From Roseobacter sp. CCS2 (GTDB taxonomy: Bacteria > Pseudomonadota > Alphaproteobacteria > Rhodobacterales > Rhodobacteraceae): 64,000 nt of DNA. Below are positions 27,238 to 35,763 of this stretch, piece by piece. Numbering within the stretch: the first letter of the stretch is position 1; the number at the start of each line of letters is the position of its first letter. Made by a program: the position numbers and the translations under genes. The notes under the pieces were generated by a model. That model saw nothing but the letters and a program-made list of their open reading frames with translations, was not told where the DNA came from and did no database searches. The stretch is taken from NCBI RefSeq assembly GCF_000169435.1, contig NZ_AAYB01000001.1, positions 992,001-1,056,000 of the forward strand, given 5' to 3'.

Positions 27238-27913
27238 AGCACGTGAAATTGGGAACAGGATTGTCGTCGCAGGGATTGCGGCGATTGTCCTGATTTTGGC
27301 CGTTACCGCGGTACTGCTGTTTATCAATCTACCTGATGCCAACGCATTCAATATGCGGGTGGAACGGTTGTTTGTTGAAAATGACAACCTGACCAGCAAT
27401 GCGGAGATCAAGCTGCTTGAGATTTTGGCAGGGTCCGGTACTGCGTTTTCCGATACGCTGGCATCCTATCGCTTTGTCATCTTTGTGCTGCTGATCTTTG
27501 CAACGGCCCTTCTGGTGGCCGCCGTCGCCTTTCTTGTGATGTTGATCGCGCTGAACCGCCGCATGGGCCGGATTGAACGGCAGGGGATCGAGGTGAATTC
27601 GCTGACCATCAGCCGCGATCAAAAGGCGGTTTACCTCAATGACTTTGAGTTCAAACTGACGGATGCCGCCATCGAAACGCTTTCGGTTCTGGCCGAGGCG
27701 CGCATGGACGACGAAGTGCTGACAGGTGCGGAAATCGAAGGCGTCATCTCTGGCCGCGCTTCTGCTGATTGCGACGAAGCGGCAGGTGCGACGCGGATCA
27801 AACGCCTGCGTGATACGCTGGGCAACCAGATGATGAGCGAACTTTTGGTCAAGAACATTGCCCGAAAGGGCTATGTGCTAGCGATTGATAAAGACGTTAT
27901 TCGGATGATCTAG
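27215..27913 (+). CDS. Two-TM membrane protein with C-terminal winged-helix-like domain
   Basis: 232 residues starting with GTG at 27215, preceded by AAAGGA with eight-base spacing. Two membrane segments (IVVAGIAAIVLILAVTAVLL and FVIFVLLIFATALLVAAVAF) flank a periplasmic part of about 60 residues. The cytoplasmic C-terminus, after RRMGRIERQGIEV, looks like an OmpR/ToxR-type winged helix: FEFKLTDAAIETLSVLAEA, then TRIKRLRDTLGNQM and NIARKGYVLAI, the usual recognition-helix and wing pattern. It could be a membrane-anchored transcription regulator (inference). It overlaps the small secreted protein gene upstream. A terminator follows. Confidence 0.75.
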   Translation: MSSSSATEAREIGNRIVVAGIAAIVLILAVTAVLLFINLPDANAFNMRVERLFVENDNLTSNAEIKLLEILAGSGTAFSDTLASYRFVIFVLLIFATALLVAAVAFLVMLIALNRRMGRIERQGIEVNSLTISRDQKAVYLNDFEFKLTDAAIETLSVLAEARMDDEVLTGAEIEGVISGRASADCDEAAGATRIKRLRDTLGNQMMSELLVKNIARKGYVLAIDKDVIRMI

Positions 27914-27938
27914 CGGTGCAAAATGTTGCAAAGGCGTG

Positions 27939-27980
27939 GCGAAGATCGACAATTGTCGTAGCCGATCTTCACCATCTTTT
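27939..27980 (+). terminator. Rho-independent terminator
   Basis: GGCGAAGATCG / CGATCTTCACC arms, ten of eleven pairs, with a loop of about 14 bases, followed after a short spacer by ATCTTTTTC. It closes the 26956-27913 unit. Confidence 0.6.
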
Positions 27981-28042
27981 TCGCATATCGCAGTGATCGC
28001 CAATACGGACCCTCAGGTCAGCATGGCTGTTGAAATGGTGCG

Positions 28043-28471
28043 CTAGTCTTCTGTCCAGTCAGTTGTTGTAGGTCCTGTCCCGATTTCAAGAATACGGACG
28101 TCGCCATCGCGTGCGGCCATCCAATGCGGCACGCCAGCGGGCGTCAGGGCAACGGTGCCAGCTTTGAACACTTGTTCTGCATCCGGATCGACGGACGTCC
28201 CGACGCCAAGATACATCGTGCCTTCAATGACCAGCGACATGCGGGCATCCGGGTGACTGTGCGGCGGGAAAACACTTCCGCCCTCCATAACCGCATTTGC
28301 GCCAAACACCCCTTCGGTCCCCATTGAGCCTGACATCATCGCCGAGGAAACGCCGTCAATCGGGGTTTGATTAAGTGGCATCTCACTCAGAGTTAGTTTC
28401 GAAACCTCTGCAAGGGCGAACGACGGCATCGAAAGAACGGTGATCAATGTGATCGTCTTGAAGAAAGTCAT
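28043..28471 (-). CDS. Exported cupin-domain protein
   Basis: 142 residues with a signal peptide (MTFFKTITLITVLSMPSFAL). A single cupin fold is indicated by PPHSHPDARMSLVIEGTMYL (metal His pair and Glu) and the second motif GTVALTPAGVPHWMAARDG. It is probably a periplasmic metal-binding cupin; the reaction is unknown. It is divergent from a TetR regulator at 28542, with about 70 bases between, so the regulator probably controls it. Confidence 0.83.
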   Translation of the reverse strand: MTFFKTITLITVLSMPSFALAEVSKLTLSEMPLNQTPIDGVSSAMMSGSMGTEGVFGANAVMEGGSVFPPHSHPDARMSLVIEGTMYLGVGTSVDPDAEQVFKAGTVALTPAGVPHWMAARDGDVRILEIGTGPTTTDWTED

Positions 28472-28541
28472 GGCTATAGCCTCCTGTTGCTGTTATTTAA
28501 TATATCCATTAGTTCATAAATTAAGAGAAATAAAAAGACTG

Positions 28542-29138
28542 ATGAGTTCACAAAATAGTCAGCGTGGTCGACCAGCAATTTTTGACGACGGCTCTATTAT
28601 CAGTGCCGTGACCGATGTTCTTTGGAAAACAGGCTTTCTGGGCACCTCTATCAGCGATCTGTCGCGGGCAAGCGGCACGTCGCGGGCCAGTCTGTATAAG
28701 CTCTATGGTGATAAATTCACCTTGCTGGCTGCTGCGCTGGATTGTTATGCGGCAAGGTTTGACGCGCGCGTGGACAAAACCCTGCAAGATACCACCGACC
28801 CAGCCAACGCTGTTGAGGTGACACTGCGCGCCAGCGCGGATCGGTTAAGCGATCCGTCCGCACCCAATGGGTGCCTCAGATGCCGGACGACCCTGGAACT
28901 AAAGGGGCAAAGCCCGGTTGTGGACGCCGCAATTGAACGTGCAAATCAGGCTTTCGAAGCCAATATGCTGCGCCTTTTGGCCGCCGATGGACGTACGCGC
29001 GCAACAGACGGTCCAATGTCACGAAAACTCACTGCTATCGTCAACGGCATGGTGATCTTAGCAGAAGGGGGCGCGTCCAGAGAAAGCTTGCACGAGCTTG
29101 TGAGCAGCGCTGTGGCTGACGTGCGATCCAAGCTGTAG
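28542..29138 (+). CDS. TetR/AcrR family transcriptional regulator
   Basis: 198 residues. The N-terminal helix-turn-helix is RGRPAIFDDGSIISAVTDVL, then GFLGTSISDLSRASGTSRAS and LYKLYGDKFTLL, the TetR pattern. The C-terminal ligand domain has PNGCLRCRTTLELKG, a common block in this subgroup. ATG at 28542 is used; a longer frame to 28440 would overlap the divergent cupin gene. The target is most likely the divergent cupin. The intergenic space is A+T-rich and contains TAAT-N6-ATTA, a weak candidate operator. Confidence 0.88.
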   Translation: MSSQNSQRGRPAIFDDGSIISAVTDVLWKTGFLGTSISDLSRASGTSRASLYKLYGDKFTLLAAALDCYAARFDARVDKTLQDTTDPANAVEVTLRASADRLSDPSAPNGCLRCRTTLELKGQSPVVDAAIERANQAFEANMLRLLAADGRTRATDGPMSRKLTAIVNGMVILAEGGASRESLHELVSSAVADVRSKL

Positions 29139-29158
29139 CGATCAGAAAGGCAGCCTTG

Positions 29159-30247
29159 CTACCTTTGCAGCGTTTCACCCACCGCAAGGATGGGTTCCAG
29201 CGCAACGACTGGGCCGTCAGGCACATCATCCCCAGCATTCAGCGCTGCAATGATCTGTGCGGCTTTCTGGCCAATCTCGCGGCGACACGCATCCATCGTT
29301 GCCAACTGACGCGGCAAGCCTTCCAATAATTCGACGCCATTGAACCCGGCCAGACCAATCTTGGCAGGCACATCAATGCCCTGCTCCAACAGATAAAGCA
29401 GTCCACCGGCGCCAATCATATCGTTGGAATAATACAGAAAATCCAGATCAGGGGTGCGTTCCAACATTTTGGCAGTCATCTCGCGCCCCTTGGCCAAAGC
29501 TGACCCGCCAGAATAAAATTCCTGATCCGCAATTTCGATCCCGGCCTTGGCAAGGGTGCGTGTAAACCCCTCAAATCGTTTGCGCGCGCGGTGGTCCAGC
29601 GGCATTTTCGTGCCCATGAACCCAATGCGTTTGTATCCAGCGGCGATAATCTCTTCTGCCATCTTACGGCCTGCACGACGATGTGAAATGCCAACGCAAT
29701 AATCAATTGGCTCACCGTCCGTATCCATGATCTCAACCACAGGGATACCGGCCTGCTGTAGCATTGCTTGCGAGGCCTCTGAATGCTCTAATCCGGCGAT
29801 AATCACCCCGGACGGACGCCACGACAGCATCTCGAACAACACCTTTTCTTCTTTTTCGGGCAAGTAGTCTGTAACACCCACGACAGGCTGCAATTCTGTA
29901 TCCTCAAGCGTTTCTGAAATGCCTGAAAGCACCTCTGGAAAAACCATATTGCCCAAAGACGGAATAATCACCGCAACCAAATTGACGCGTTGCGATGCCA
30001 GCGCCCCCGCGATTTTGTTGGGCACATACCCCAGCCGTTTCGCGGCATCCTGCACCTTTTGACGTGTTGCCGCACTCACGTCGCCTTTGTTGCGCAACAC
30101 CCGGCTGACGGTCATTTCGCTGACACCAGAGGCTTCAGAGACGTCACGCAGGGTCAGGGGGCGTTTAGGCAAATTGGTCAAAGGAGTTGTCCCGTCTGTC
30201 GTTTTCCCATTGTTAGCCCCGCTGACACACAAAAGCCAGAACCGCAT
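29159..30247 (-). CDS. LacI family transcriptional regulator
   Basis: About 362 residues. The N-terminal helix-turn-helix TLRDVSEASGVSEMTVSRVL with the hinge GYVPNKIAGALASQR precedes a periplasmic-binding-protein-like sugar domain (VAVIIPSLGNMVFPEVLSGI, SGVIIAGLEHS, LDFLYYSNDMIGAGGLLYLL). It resembles GntR-type gluconate repressors. The start is uncertain: ATG 30247 or a later codon near the HTH; the frame extends to 30283. Nothing in the window is clearly its target. It lies just before tRNA-Arg. Confidence 0.88.
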   Translation of the reverse strand: MRFWLLCVSGANNGKTTDGTTPLTNLPKRPLTLRDVSEASGVSEMTVSRVLRNKGDVSAATRQKVQDAAKRLGYVPNKIAGALASQRVNLVAVIIPSLGNMVFPEVLSGISETLEDTELQPVVGVTDYLPEKEEKVLFEMLSWRPSGVIIAGLEHSEASQAMLQQAGIPVVEIMDTDGEPIDYCVGISHRRAGRKMAEEIIAAGYKRIGFMGTKMPLDHRARKRFEGFTRTLAKAGIEIADQEFYSGGSALAKGREMTAKMLERTPDLDFLYYSNDMIGAGGLLYLLEQGIDVPAKIGLAGFNGVELLEGLPRQLATMDACRREIGQKAAQIIAALNAGDDVPDGPVVALEPILAVGETLQR

Positions 30248-30292
30248 CACCGTTGACCCCCGCAACAAACAAGGGCATTCCAATCAGGGCAA

Positions 30293-30369
30293 GGCCCCGT
30301 GGCTCAACTGGATAGAGCAGCCCCCTCCTAAGGGGCAGGTTATTGGTTCGAATCCAATCGGGGTCACCA
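30293..30369 (+). tRNA. tRNA-Arg (anticodon CCT)
   Basis: The cloverleaf is visible: acceptor GGCCCCG pairing with CGGGGTC (one G-U), D stem GCTC/GAGC, anticodon stem GCCCC/GGGGC with loop CTCCTAA giving anticodon CCT, and T stem ATTGG/CCAAT with loop TTCGAAT. Discriminator A is followed by an encoded CCA. It decodes AGG codons. No integrase or attachment repeat was noticed beside it. Confidence 0.95.
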
Positions 30370-30395
30370 AAATTCTTTGTTGTTATGACCGCACT

Positions 30396-30521
30396 TTAGT
30401 CGAGGCGTACGTTTTCGTTACTGTGCACATCCTCTGACGCGTAACCGATCTGAGGCAGCCCATATCCTGCGGCGATCGTGATGACGACAGCGGCGGCGAG
30501 CCCTGCGAAAATGGCTTTCAT
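30396..30521 (-). CDS. 41-residue membrane peptide at the end of the fdh operon
   Basis: Begins ATG at 30521, nine bases after the stop of the FDH gamma subunit, with AGGAG six bases before it. The sequence has a single hydrophobic helix (AIFAGLAAAVVITIAAGYGL) and a short polar tail with several acidic residues ending RLD. It could be a small subunit or assembly peptide of the membrane formate dehydrogenase; this rests on position, spacing and RBS alone. No homologue is recognised. The helix might instead be an uncleaved signal sequence. Confidence 0.7.
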   Translation of the reverse strand: MKAIFAGLAAAVVITIAAGYGLPQIGYASEDVHSNENVRLD

Positions 30522-30530
30522 GCATGGCTC

Positions 30531-31706
30531 CTATTCCGCGGGTGTAGCATTGGGTTGCCGCTCTTTTTCTTTCATTTCCTCAAGCCAGATAGAGTGGTGC
30601 TGTTTCGCCCATGCCTCGTCTACTTCGCCATGGGTCATGGCCCCTGATGCGCCTTCCATGCCTACTGAGCCGATGTAGATATGCGCGATGATGATCGCCA
30701 TCAGCAAGAAGGCGAAACCTGCGTGCAGCACCTGTGCGAGCTGCATTTCTGCGTGTGGGGTCAGTGTGGTGGGCAGTGCTCCACCAAAGAGTTCGGCAAG
30801 GCCGGTTGCGTTTAACACGCCAAAGACCCATGCAAAGACCGGGATTTCGAAGGGAAAGATGAGTGACAGGCCCGTCACGGAAATCAGGCCGCCGAAGACG
30901 ATACAGGACCAGAAGATCAGTTTTTGACCTGCGTTGAATTTTTTGGCTGGTGGATGTTTTGATCCCACGATACCGCCTGCTTGGGCGAACCAGACCAGAT
31001 CCAGCCTGCTGGGAAGGTTGTGCCAGACCCACATCACAAAAATCATCACAAGCGCCAGCATAAACGCCCAGGACACATTGTTATGCACAAAAATGCTAAA
31101 GCGCAGGATGGCTGCATTTGCCTCATGTCCAAAGGTCGGCACGATGAACGCCCGACCAAACAAAATGGCAAGGCCTGTCAGCCCTAAGACAATAAACGAT
31201 CCCGCCAGTATCCAATGGGCAAAGCGTTCAACGAATTTGAACCGCAGCACGGTGCGTCCGGCAAGGCCACCATCGACACCGATGCGGCCACGCAGGATAA
31301 AGAACAGGATCAGCGCGCCGATGGTGCCCAACAAGGTCCAGCCGCCATAGGTGGCCAGCGGCCCTTCGCGGAACAATGTCCATTCCATACCGGATGATTG
31401 CACCAGCGTTTCGGCCACACGGCCCCCAGCGGATACGGTGATATCGGCGCTGTCATAGCGTAGCGCGCGCCAGACTTCGGCGTCGGATACACCACCCAAG
31501 GACCCTAGCTGATCCTTTGTTGCCGCAGCCGCCTCAGGATCGCCAGTTGCGTCGCGGCGGAAAGCGTCATCCACCTCTTGGGCAGCCTGACGCGCCATAA
31601 TGTCTTCCAATGTTTGTGCGCCGCCGGTTTCTGCACGGTCCTGTGCGGCCAAGGGGCCAGCCAGAAGCAGCATTACAAAAAGGGCCATGAGGCGTTTGAT
31701 CAACAT
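30531..31706 (-). CDS. Formate dehydrogenase gamma subunit (cytochrome b)
   Basis: 391 residues. Membrane anchor that passes electrons from the FDH Fe-S chain to quinone. An N-terminal signal-like segment (MLIKRLMALFVMLLLAGPLA) and about 100 extra periplasmic residues precede one helix and then four cytochrome-b-type helices. Likely heme ligands are in FVERFAHWILAGSFIVLG, AILRFSIFVHNNVSW and LAQVLHAGFAFLL, and AHIYIGSVGMEGASGAMTHG is a family signature near the C-terminus. It follows the beta gene after a 75-base spacer that holds a strong hairpin (31739-31764). Confidence 0.93.
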   Translation of the reverse strand: MLIKRLMALFVMLLLAGPLAAQDRAETGGAQTLEDIMARQAAQEVDDAFRRDATGDPEAAAATKDQLGSLGGVSDAEVWRALRYDSADITVSAGGRVAETLVQSSGMEWTLFREGPLATYGGWTLLGTIGALILFFILRGRIGVDGGLAGRTVLRFKFVERFAHWILAGSFIVLGLTGLAILFGRAFIVPTFGHEANAAILRFSIFVHNNVSWAFMLALVMIFVMWVWHNLPSRLDLVWFAQAGGIVGSKHPPAKKFNAGQKLIFWSCIVFGGLISVTGLSLIFPFEIPVFAWVFGVLNATGLAELFGGALPTTLTPHAEMQLAQVLHAGFAFLLMAIIIAHIYIGSVGMEGASGAMTHGEVDEAWAKQHHSIWLEEMKEKERQPNATPAE

Positions 31707-31738
31707 GAAGCAAATCCCGGATCAGTTGAATTCTGTAT

Positions 31739-31764
31739 CGAAGGGGCGCATTGGCGCCCCTTCG
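31739..31764 (-). other. Intercistronic hairpin between FDH beta and gamma genes
   Basis: A perfect eleven-base stem, CGAAGGGGCGC / GCGCCCCTTCG, with a four-base loop. No T-run follows on the minus strand, so it is not a standard terminator. It could slow nuclease decay or set the ratio of upstream to downstream subunits. Confidence 0.7.
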
Positions 31765-31781
31765 TAAGGTCAGAGACCGTT

Positions 31782-32375
31782 TTAGGTATCGCGCCCGTCA
31801 TAGGCTGTACCCCAGCCCCATGCACCGGACCCAAAGCCACGGGCCACCACACGTTCGCGGTAGATGTCGGCGACCGTGTCACCGTCACCGGCCAGCAGTG
31901 CTTTGGTCGCGCACATTTCCGCACAGATGGGCAATGCGCCTTCTGCGATGCGGTTGCGTCCATACTTCTGGAACTCGGCGGCGGAGTGGTTTTCCTCTGG
32001 GCCACCGGCGCAGAATGTACATTTGTCCATCTTGCCGCGCGATCCAAAGCTGGCCGCCTGCGGGAACTGCGGCGCACCGAAGGGGCACGCGTAAAAGCAG
32101 TAACCGCAGCCAATGCACAGGTCTTTGGAGTGCAGAACCACACCATCAGAGGTCTGATAGAAGCAATCCACCGGACAGACGGCCATACAAGGCGCGTCTG
32201 AACAATGCATACATGCGACCGAGATCGACCGTTCACCCGGCTGACCATCGTCGATGGTCACCACCCGGCGGCGGTTGATGCCCCAAGGCACCTCGTGTTC
32301 GTTTTTACAGGCTGTGACACAGGCGTTGCATTCGATGCAGCGCTCGGCGTCACAAAGGAACTTTGCTCTTGCCAT
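31782..32375 (-). CDS. Formate dehydrogenase beta subunit, Fdh3B-type ferredoxin
   Basis: 197 residues. Iron-sulfur relay subunit between the catalytic alpha subunit and the cytochrome b subunit. Four cysteine groups are present: CIECNACVTACKNEH, CMHCSDAPCMAVCP, CIGCGYCFYACP, and CTFCAGG with CAEMCATKALLAG, giving four [4Fe-4S] sites. It matches the Fdh3B family in length and ends GWGTAYDGRDT. It starts 12 bases after the alpha stop. No Tat signal of its own, so it probably co-exports with alpha. Confidence 0.95.
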   Translation of the reverse strand: MARAKFLCDAERCIECNACVTACKNEHEVPWGINRRRVVTIDDGQPGERSISVACMHCSDAPCMAVCPVDCFYQTSDGVVLHSKDLCIGCGYCFYACPFGAPQFPQAASFGSRGKMDKCTFCAGGPEENHSAAEFQKYGRNRIAEGALPICAEMCATKALLAGDGDTVADIYRERVVARGFGSGAWGWGTAYDGRDT

Positions 32376-32387
32376 AATATGTCTCCC

Positions 32388-35369
32388 TTACGCTGGCATG
32401 ATTTTGCAGAGTGTGGCCTTGGTCTCTTGCATCTGCGTGACGCTGTCGTAGCCGTAGGTCTGCGCTGTGTTGCACGATTCACCCAAGACGTATGGGTCGG
32501 CACCGGCGGGGTACTTCGCACGCAGATCCTCGCCCTGCATGTGACCACCAAAGTGGAACGGCATAAAGGCGACGCCTTCGCCAACCCGCCTTGTGACCAT
32601 CGCCATGACCTTGACCTTACCACCCTCTGGCCCTTCGACCCAGACCTGCGCACCATCGCGCACGCCCAGATTGTTGGCATCCCGTGGGTGAATTTCCACG
32701 AACATGTCTTGCTGCAATTCGGCAAGCCATGGGTTTGACCGGGTTTCATCGCCGCCGCCTTCATATTCGACCAAACGACCGGAGGTCAGGATGATGGGAT
32801 AGTCCTGCGAAAAGTCGTTTTTCTGGATCGACGCATACATGGTCGGCAAGCGATAGAACTTGCGGTCCTCGTATGTTGGGTAATCCGCGACCAGATCGCG
32901 CCGGTTTGTATAAAGCGGCTCGCGGTGCACTGGCACCGGATCGGGGAAGGTCCAGACAACAGTCCGCGCCTTGGCGTTGCCAAAGGGCGCGCACTCATGC
33001 TTGATCGCGACCCGCTGGATGCCGCCGGACAGATCTGTTTTCCAATTCACCTTGGCGACTTTGTCGTCGTAGTCAGACGGGAAGGGTGACATGGACTGCT
33101 CACCAACTTCTTTGGTGTAGTCGGTAAAGCCCTCTACACTTGCGGCCTTGGCAATATACGCACGTTCATCATCCGTCAGTTCGGTATGCCACCCAAGGTC
33201 CTTCAGCATCTGATATGTAAACTCAGGATAGCCATCCTGAATGTCAGAGTTCTTGGAATAAACCCCTTCGGCCAGCAGGTTTTCACCATCACGTTCCACA
33301 CCAAAGCGGGCGCGGAAGGTCAAACCACCTTCAGAAACAGGCTTGGACATATCGTAAAGGTTCGGCGTGCCAGGGTGGTTCATCTCTGGTGTGCCCCAGC
33401 TTGGCCACGGCATACCGTAGTAATCGCCATCTGCAGGGCCACCAACCGCCTGTAACGTCGTGCGGTCAAAGGTATGCTGGTTTTCCATATGCTTCTTGAT
33501 CCGCTCAGGGCTTTGACCTGTGTAGCCGATCGTCCACATACCGCGGTTGATCTCGCGCAGCGTATCTTCGGGATCGGGCGTCAGGCCATCATCCTCAAGT
33601 GCGATATTTCGGAAGATACGTTCGTGAAAACCGAACTTCTTAGAAAACAGCGCGATGATTTCCTGATCTGTCTTTGCCTCGAACAATGGATCAACGACCT
33701 GTTCGCGCCACTGGATAGACCGGTTCGATGCCGTGACAGAACCACGGGTTTCGAACTGTGTCGTGGCCGGGATCAGATAGGTGTTATCTGGCCGATCCTG
33801 CATCACGGCTGACACGGTAGGGAACGGGTCAATCACGACAAGCATGTCGAGCTTTTCCATCGCTTCCTTCATCTCGACCTGGCGAGTCTGAGAGTTCGGC
33901 GCGTGGCCCCAAAGCACCATGGCCCGGACGTTTTCGTTCTGGTCCATGTTGTCTTTGTCTTCCAGAACACCGTCGATCCAGCGAGATACCGGAATACCCG
34001 TCAGGTTCTGCAATGACTTTGTGCTGCCGTCCGCGGACTGCAAGTCATCAAAGCGACCGGCCAGCCATTCAGGGTCTTCTTCCCAGACGCGGGCCCAGTG
34101 TGCCCAAGCGCCAGCGCTTAGACCATAATAACCGGGCAATGTGTGCGACAGAACGCCAAGGTCAGTTGCACCCTGCACGTTGTCATGGCCGCGGAAGATG
34201 TTTGTGCCACCCCCGCTGACGCCCATGTTGCCAAGGGCCAACTGCAACACACAGTAGGCGCGGGTGTTGTTGTTGCCATTGGTGTGCTGTGTGCCACCCA
34301 TGCACCAGATCACGGTGCCGGGGCGATTATCAGCCAAGGTGCGTGCAACACGCTCTAGCTGGCTACCGGGTGTGCCGGTGACGCGTTCAACCTCTTCAGG
34401 CGTCCATTTGGCCACTTCTTCCTTGATCTGGTCCATGCCCCACACGCGGGTGCGGATGAATTCATCATCCTGCCAGTCGTTTTCAAGGATGTGCCACAGG
34501 ATACCCCAAACAAGGGCGACGTCCGTACCGGGACGGAAGCGCACATATTCATCCGCATGCGCCGCCGTGCGTGTAAAGCGCGGGTCGCAGACGATAACTG
34601 GTGCGTTGTTGCGTTCCTTGGCGCGTAGGATGTGCATCATCGAAATCGGGTGCGCCTCGGCGGCGTTGGACCCGATCATAAAGATTGCTTTGGAATTATG
34701 AATATCGTTGTAGCTGTTTGTCATGGCGCCGTAGCCCCATGTGTTCGCCACACCGGCCACAGTGGTGGAGTGACAAATCCGCGCTTGGTGGTCTACGTTG
34801 TTTGTGCCCCAATAGGCAGCAAACTTGCGGAACAGATAGGCCTGTTCGTTGCTATGCTTGGCAGACCCCAGCCAGTACACGCTGTCAGGGCCGCTTTCTT
34901 CGCGGATCTGCAACATTTTGTCGCCGACTTCGTCGATCACCTGATCCCAAGAGATGCGAACCCATTCGCCGTTCTCTTTTTTCATCGGGTACTTGAGGCG
35001 ACGTTCGCCATGGGCGTGTTCACGCACGGCGGCCCCTTTGGCGCAATGGGCGCCAAGGTTGAACGGGCTGTCAAAGCCGGGCTCTTGGCCGACCCAGACA
35101 CCGTTGGATACCTCTGCAATCACCGAACAGCCCACGGAACAGTGGGTGCAGACAGTCTTTTTCAATTCGATGTTTCCGGTCACAGCGGCAGTGGCTGCAT
35201 CTGCACGGGTGACCGTGCCGCCTGTCGCGGCAATCGCGGCCATGCCACCAATGGCAAGGCCAGAGCCGCGCAAAAATCCGCGGCGGTCTACTGATGCGTT
35301 CGCCGCCTCAGTCAGGATCGAAGTCCGTTGGGAGCGTCGCGCAACCCCGTTGGTCTTTTTCCTCAGCAT
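32388..35369 (-). CDS. Formate dehydrogenase alpha subunit (molybdopterin enzyme)
   Basis: 993 residues. Oxidises formate to CO2 at a Mo- or W-bis-molybdopterin site in the periplasm. An N-terminal Tat signal DRRGFLRGSGLAIGGMAAI is preceded by a basic tail. The [4Fe-4S] binding is CTHCSVGCSVIAEV with GAHCAKGAAV. The active-site residue is Cys in ARICHSTTVAG (codon TGT near 34773), not selenocysteine. ATG at 35369 has GGAGGAG upstream, preferred over the longer frame to 35414. It is in the fdh operon with beta, gamma and chaperone genes; tungstate uptake genes lie 7 kb away. Confidence 0.96.
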   Translation of the reverse strand: MLRKKTNGVARRSQRTSILTEAANASVDRRGFLRGSGLAIGGMAAIAATGGTVTRADAATAAVTGNIELKKTVCTHCSVGCSVIAEVSNGVWVGQEPGFDSPFNLGAHCAKGAAVREHAHGERRLKYPMKKENGEWVRISWDQVIDEVGDKMLQIREESGPDSVYWLGSAKHSNEQAYLFRKFAAYWGTNNVDHQARICHSTTVAGVANTWGYGAMTNSYNDIHNSKAIFMIGSNAAEAHPISMMHILRAKERNNAPVIVCDPRFTRTAAHADEYVRFRPGTDVALVWGILWHILENDWQDDEFIRTRVWGMDQIKEEVAKWTPEEVERVTGTPGSQLERVARTLADNRPGTVIWCMGGTQHTNGNNNTRAYCVLQLALGNMGVSGGGTNIFRGHDNVQGATDLGVLSHTLPGYYGLSAGAWAHWARVWEEDPEWLAGRFDDLQSADGSTKSLQNLTGIPVSRWIDGVLEDKDNMDQNENVRAMVLWGHAPNSQTRQVEMKEAMEKLDMLVVIDPFPTVSAVMQDRPDNTYLIPATTQFETRGSVTASNRSIQWREQVVDPLFEAKTDQEIIALFSKKFGFHERIFRNIALEDDGLTPDPEDTLREINRGMWTIGYTGQSPERIKKHMENQHTFDRTTLQAVGGPADGDYYGMPWPSWGTPEMNHPGTPNLYDMSKPVSEGGLTFRARFGVERDGENLLAEGVYSKNSDIQDGYPEFTYQMLKDLGWHTELTDDERAYIAKAASVEGFTDYTKEVGEQSMSPFPSDYDDKVAKVNWKTDLSGGIQRVAIKHECAPFGNAKARTVVWTFPDPVPVHREPLYTNRRDLVADYPTYEDRKFYRLPTMYASIQKNDFSQDYPIILTSGRLVEYEGGGDETRSNPWLAELQQDMFVEIHPRDANNLGVRDGAQVWVEGPEGGKVKVMAMVTRRVGEGVAFMPFHFGGHMQGEDLRAKYPAGADPYVLGESCNTAQTYGYDSVTQMQETKATLCKIMPA

Positions 35370-35489
35370 GTTTCTCTCCTCCCCCATCGGACACAAACGA
35401 CGTTTGCACCTCAAAGGTCTGTTGGTTTTGCATCAAGACAGTCGGGCGTCACGCAACCAGTCGCCAGATGCGGGTGGTACGGCGTCAGG

Positions 35490-35687
35490 TCAGAACCGGG
35501 CGGCGTCGTAATAGGCGCGGGTCTGCGCGGTGTCCTGCATCGTATCGTCTGATAAATCGGGTGCAGATGCTTGCGCCGGATCGGCGCCTGTCACAACGAC
35601 AGCGGCAGCCAATGGCGCTGCTGTCACGGACAGTTTCAGAAAATCACGGCGGTTTTCGCGGCGTTTCTGTTTGGCTTGGTGGGTCAT
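35490..35687 (-). CDS. Formate dehydrogenase region TAT-target peptide
   Basis: 65 residues, of the family described as formate dehydrogenase region TAT target (TIGR02811-like, from memory). It has a twin-arginine signal (RRDFLKLSVTAAPLAAAVVV), then AQASAPDLSDDTMQDTA and a short tail YYDAARF. It is a probable small subunit or assembly factor exported with the FDH. It is encoded between the TorD-like chaperone and the alpha subunit in the same orientation. The function is not established. Confidence 0.88.
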   Translation of the reverse strand: MTHQAKQKRRENRRDFLKLSVTAAPLAAAVVVTGADPAQASAPDLSDDTMQDTAQTRAYYDAARF

Positions 35688-35763
35688 TTATGATCCCTCC
35701 CCTGGCTTATGGCGGTGCCCCGCCGGTGATCCGCATGGCCCCGTCGGGCCACCGGTAAATGAT

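Noticed and set aside
30293..30400. tRNA-Arg as a genomic island insertion point
   Set aside because: No integrase, no repeated tRNA 3' end and no phage-like genes on either side.
34767..34785. Possible selenocysteine in the FDH alpha subunit
   Set aside because: The active-site codon reads TGT (Cys), with no in-frame TGA.
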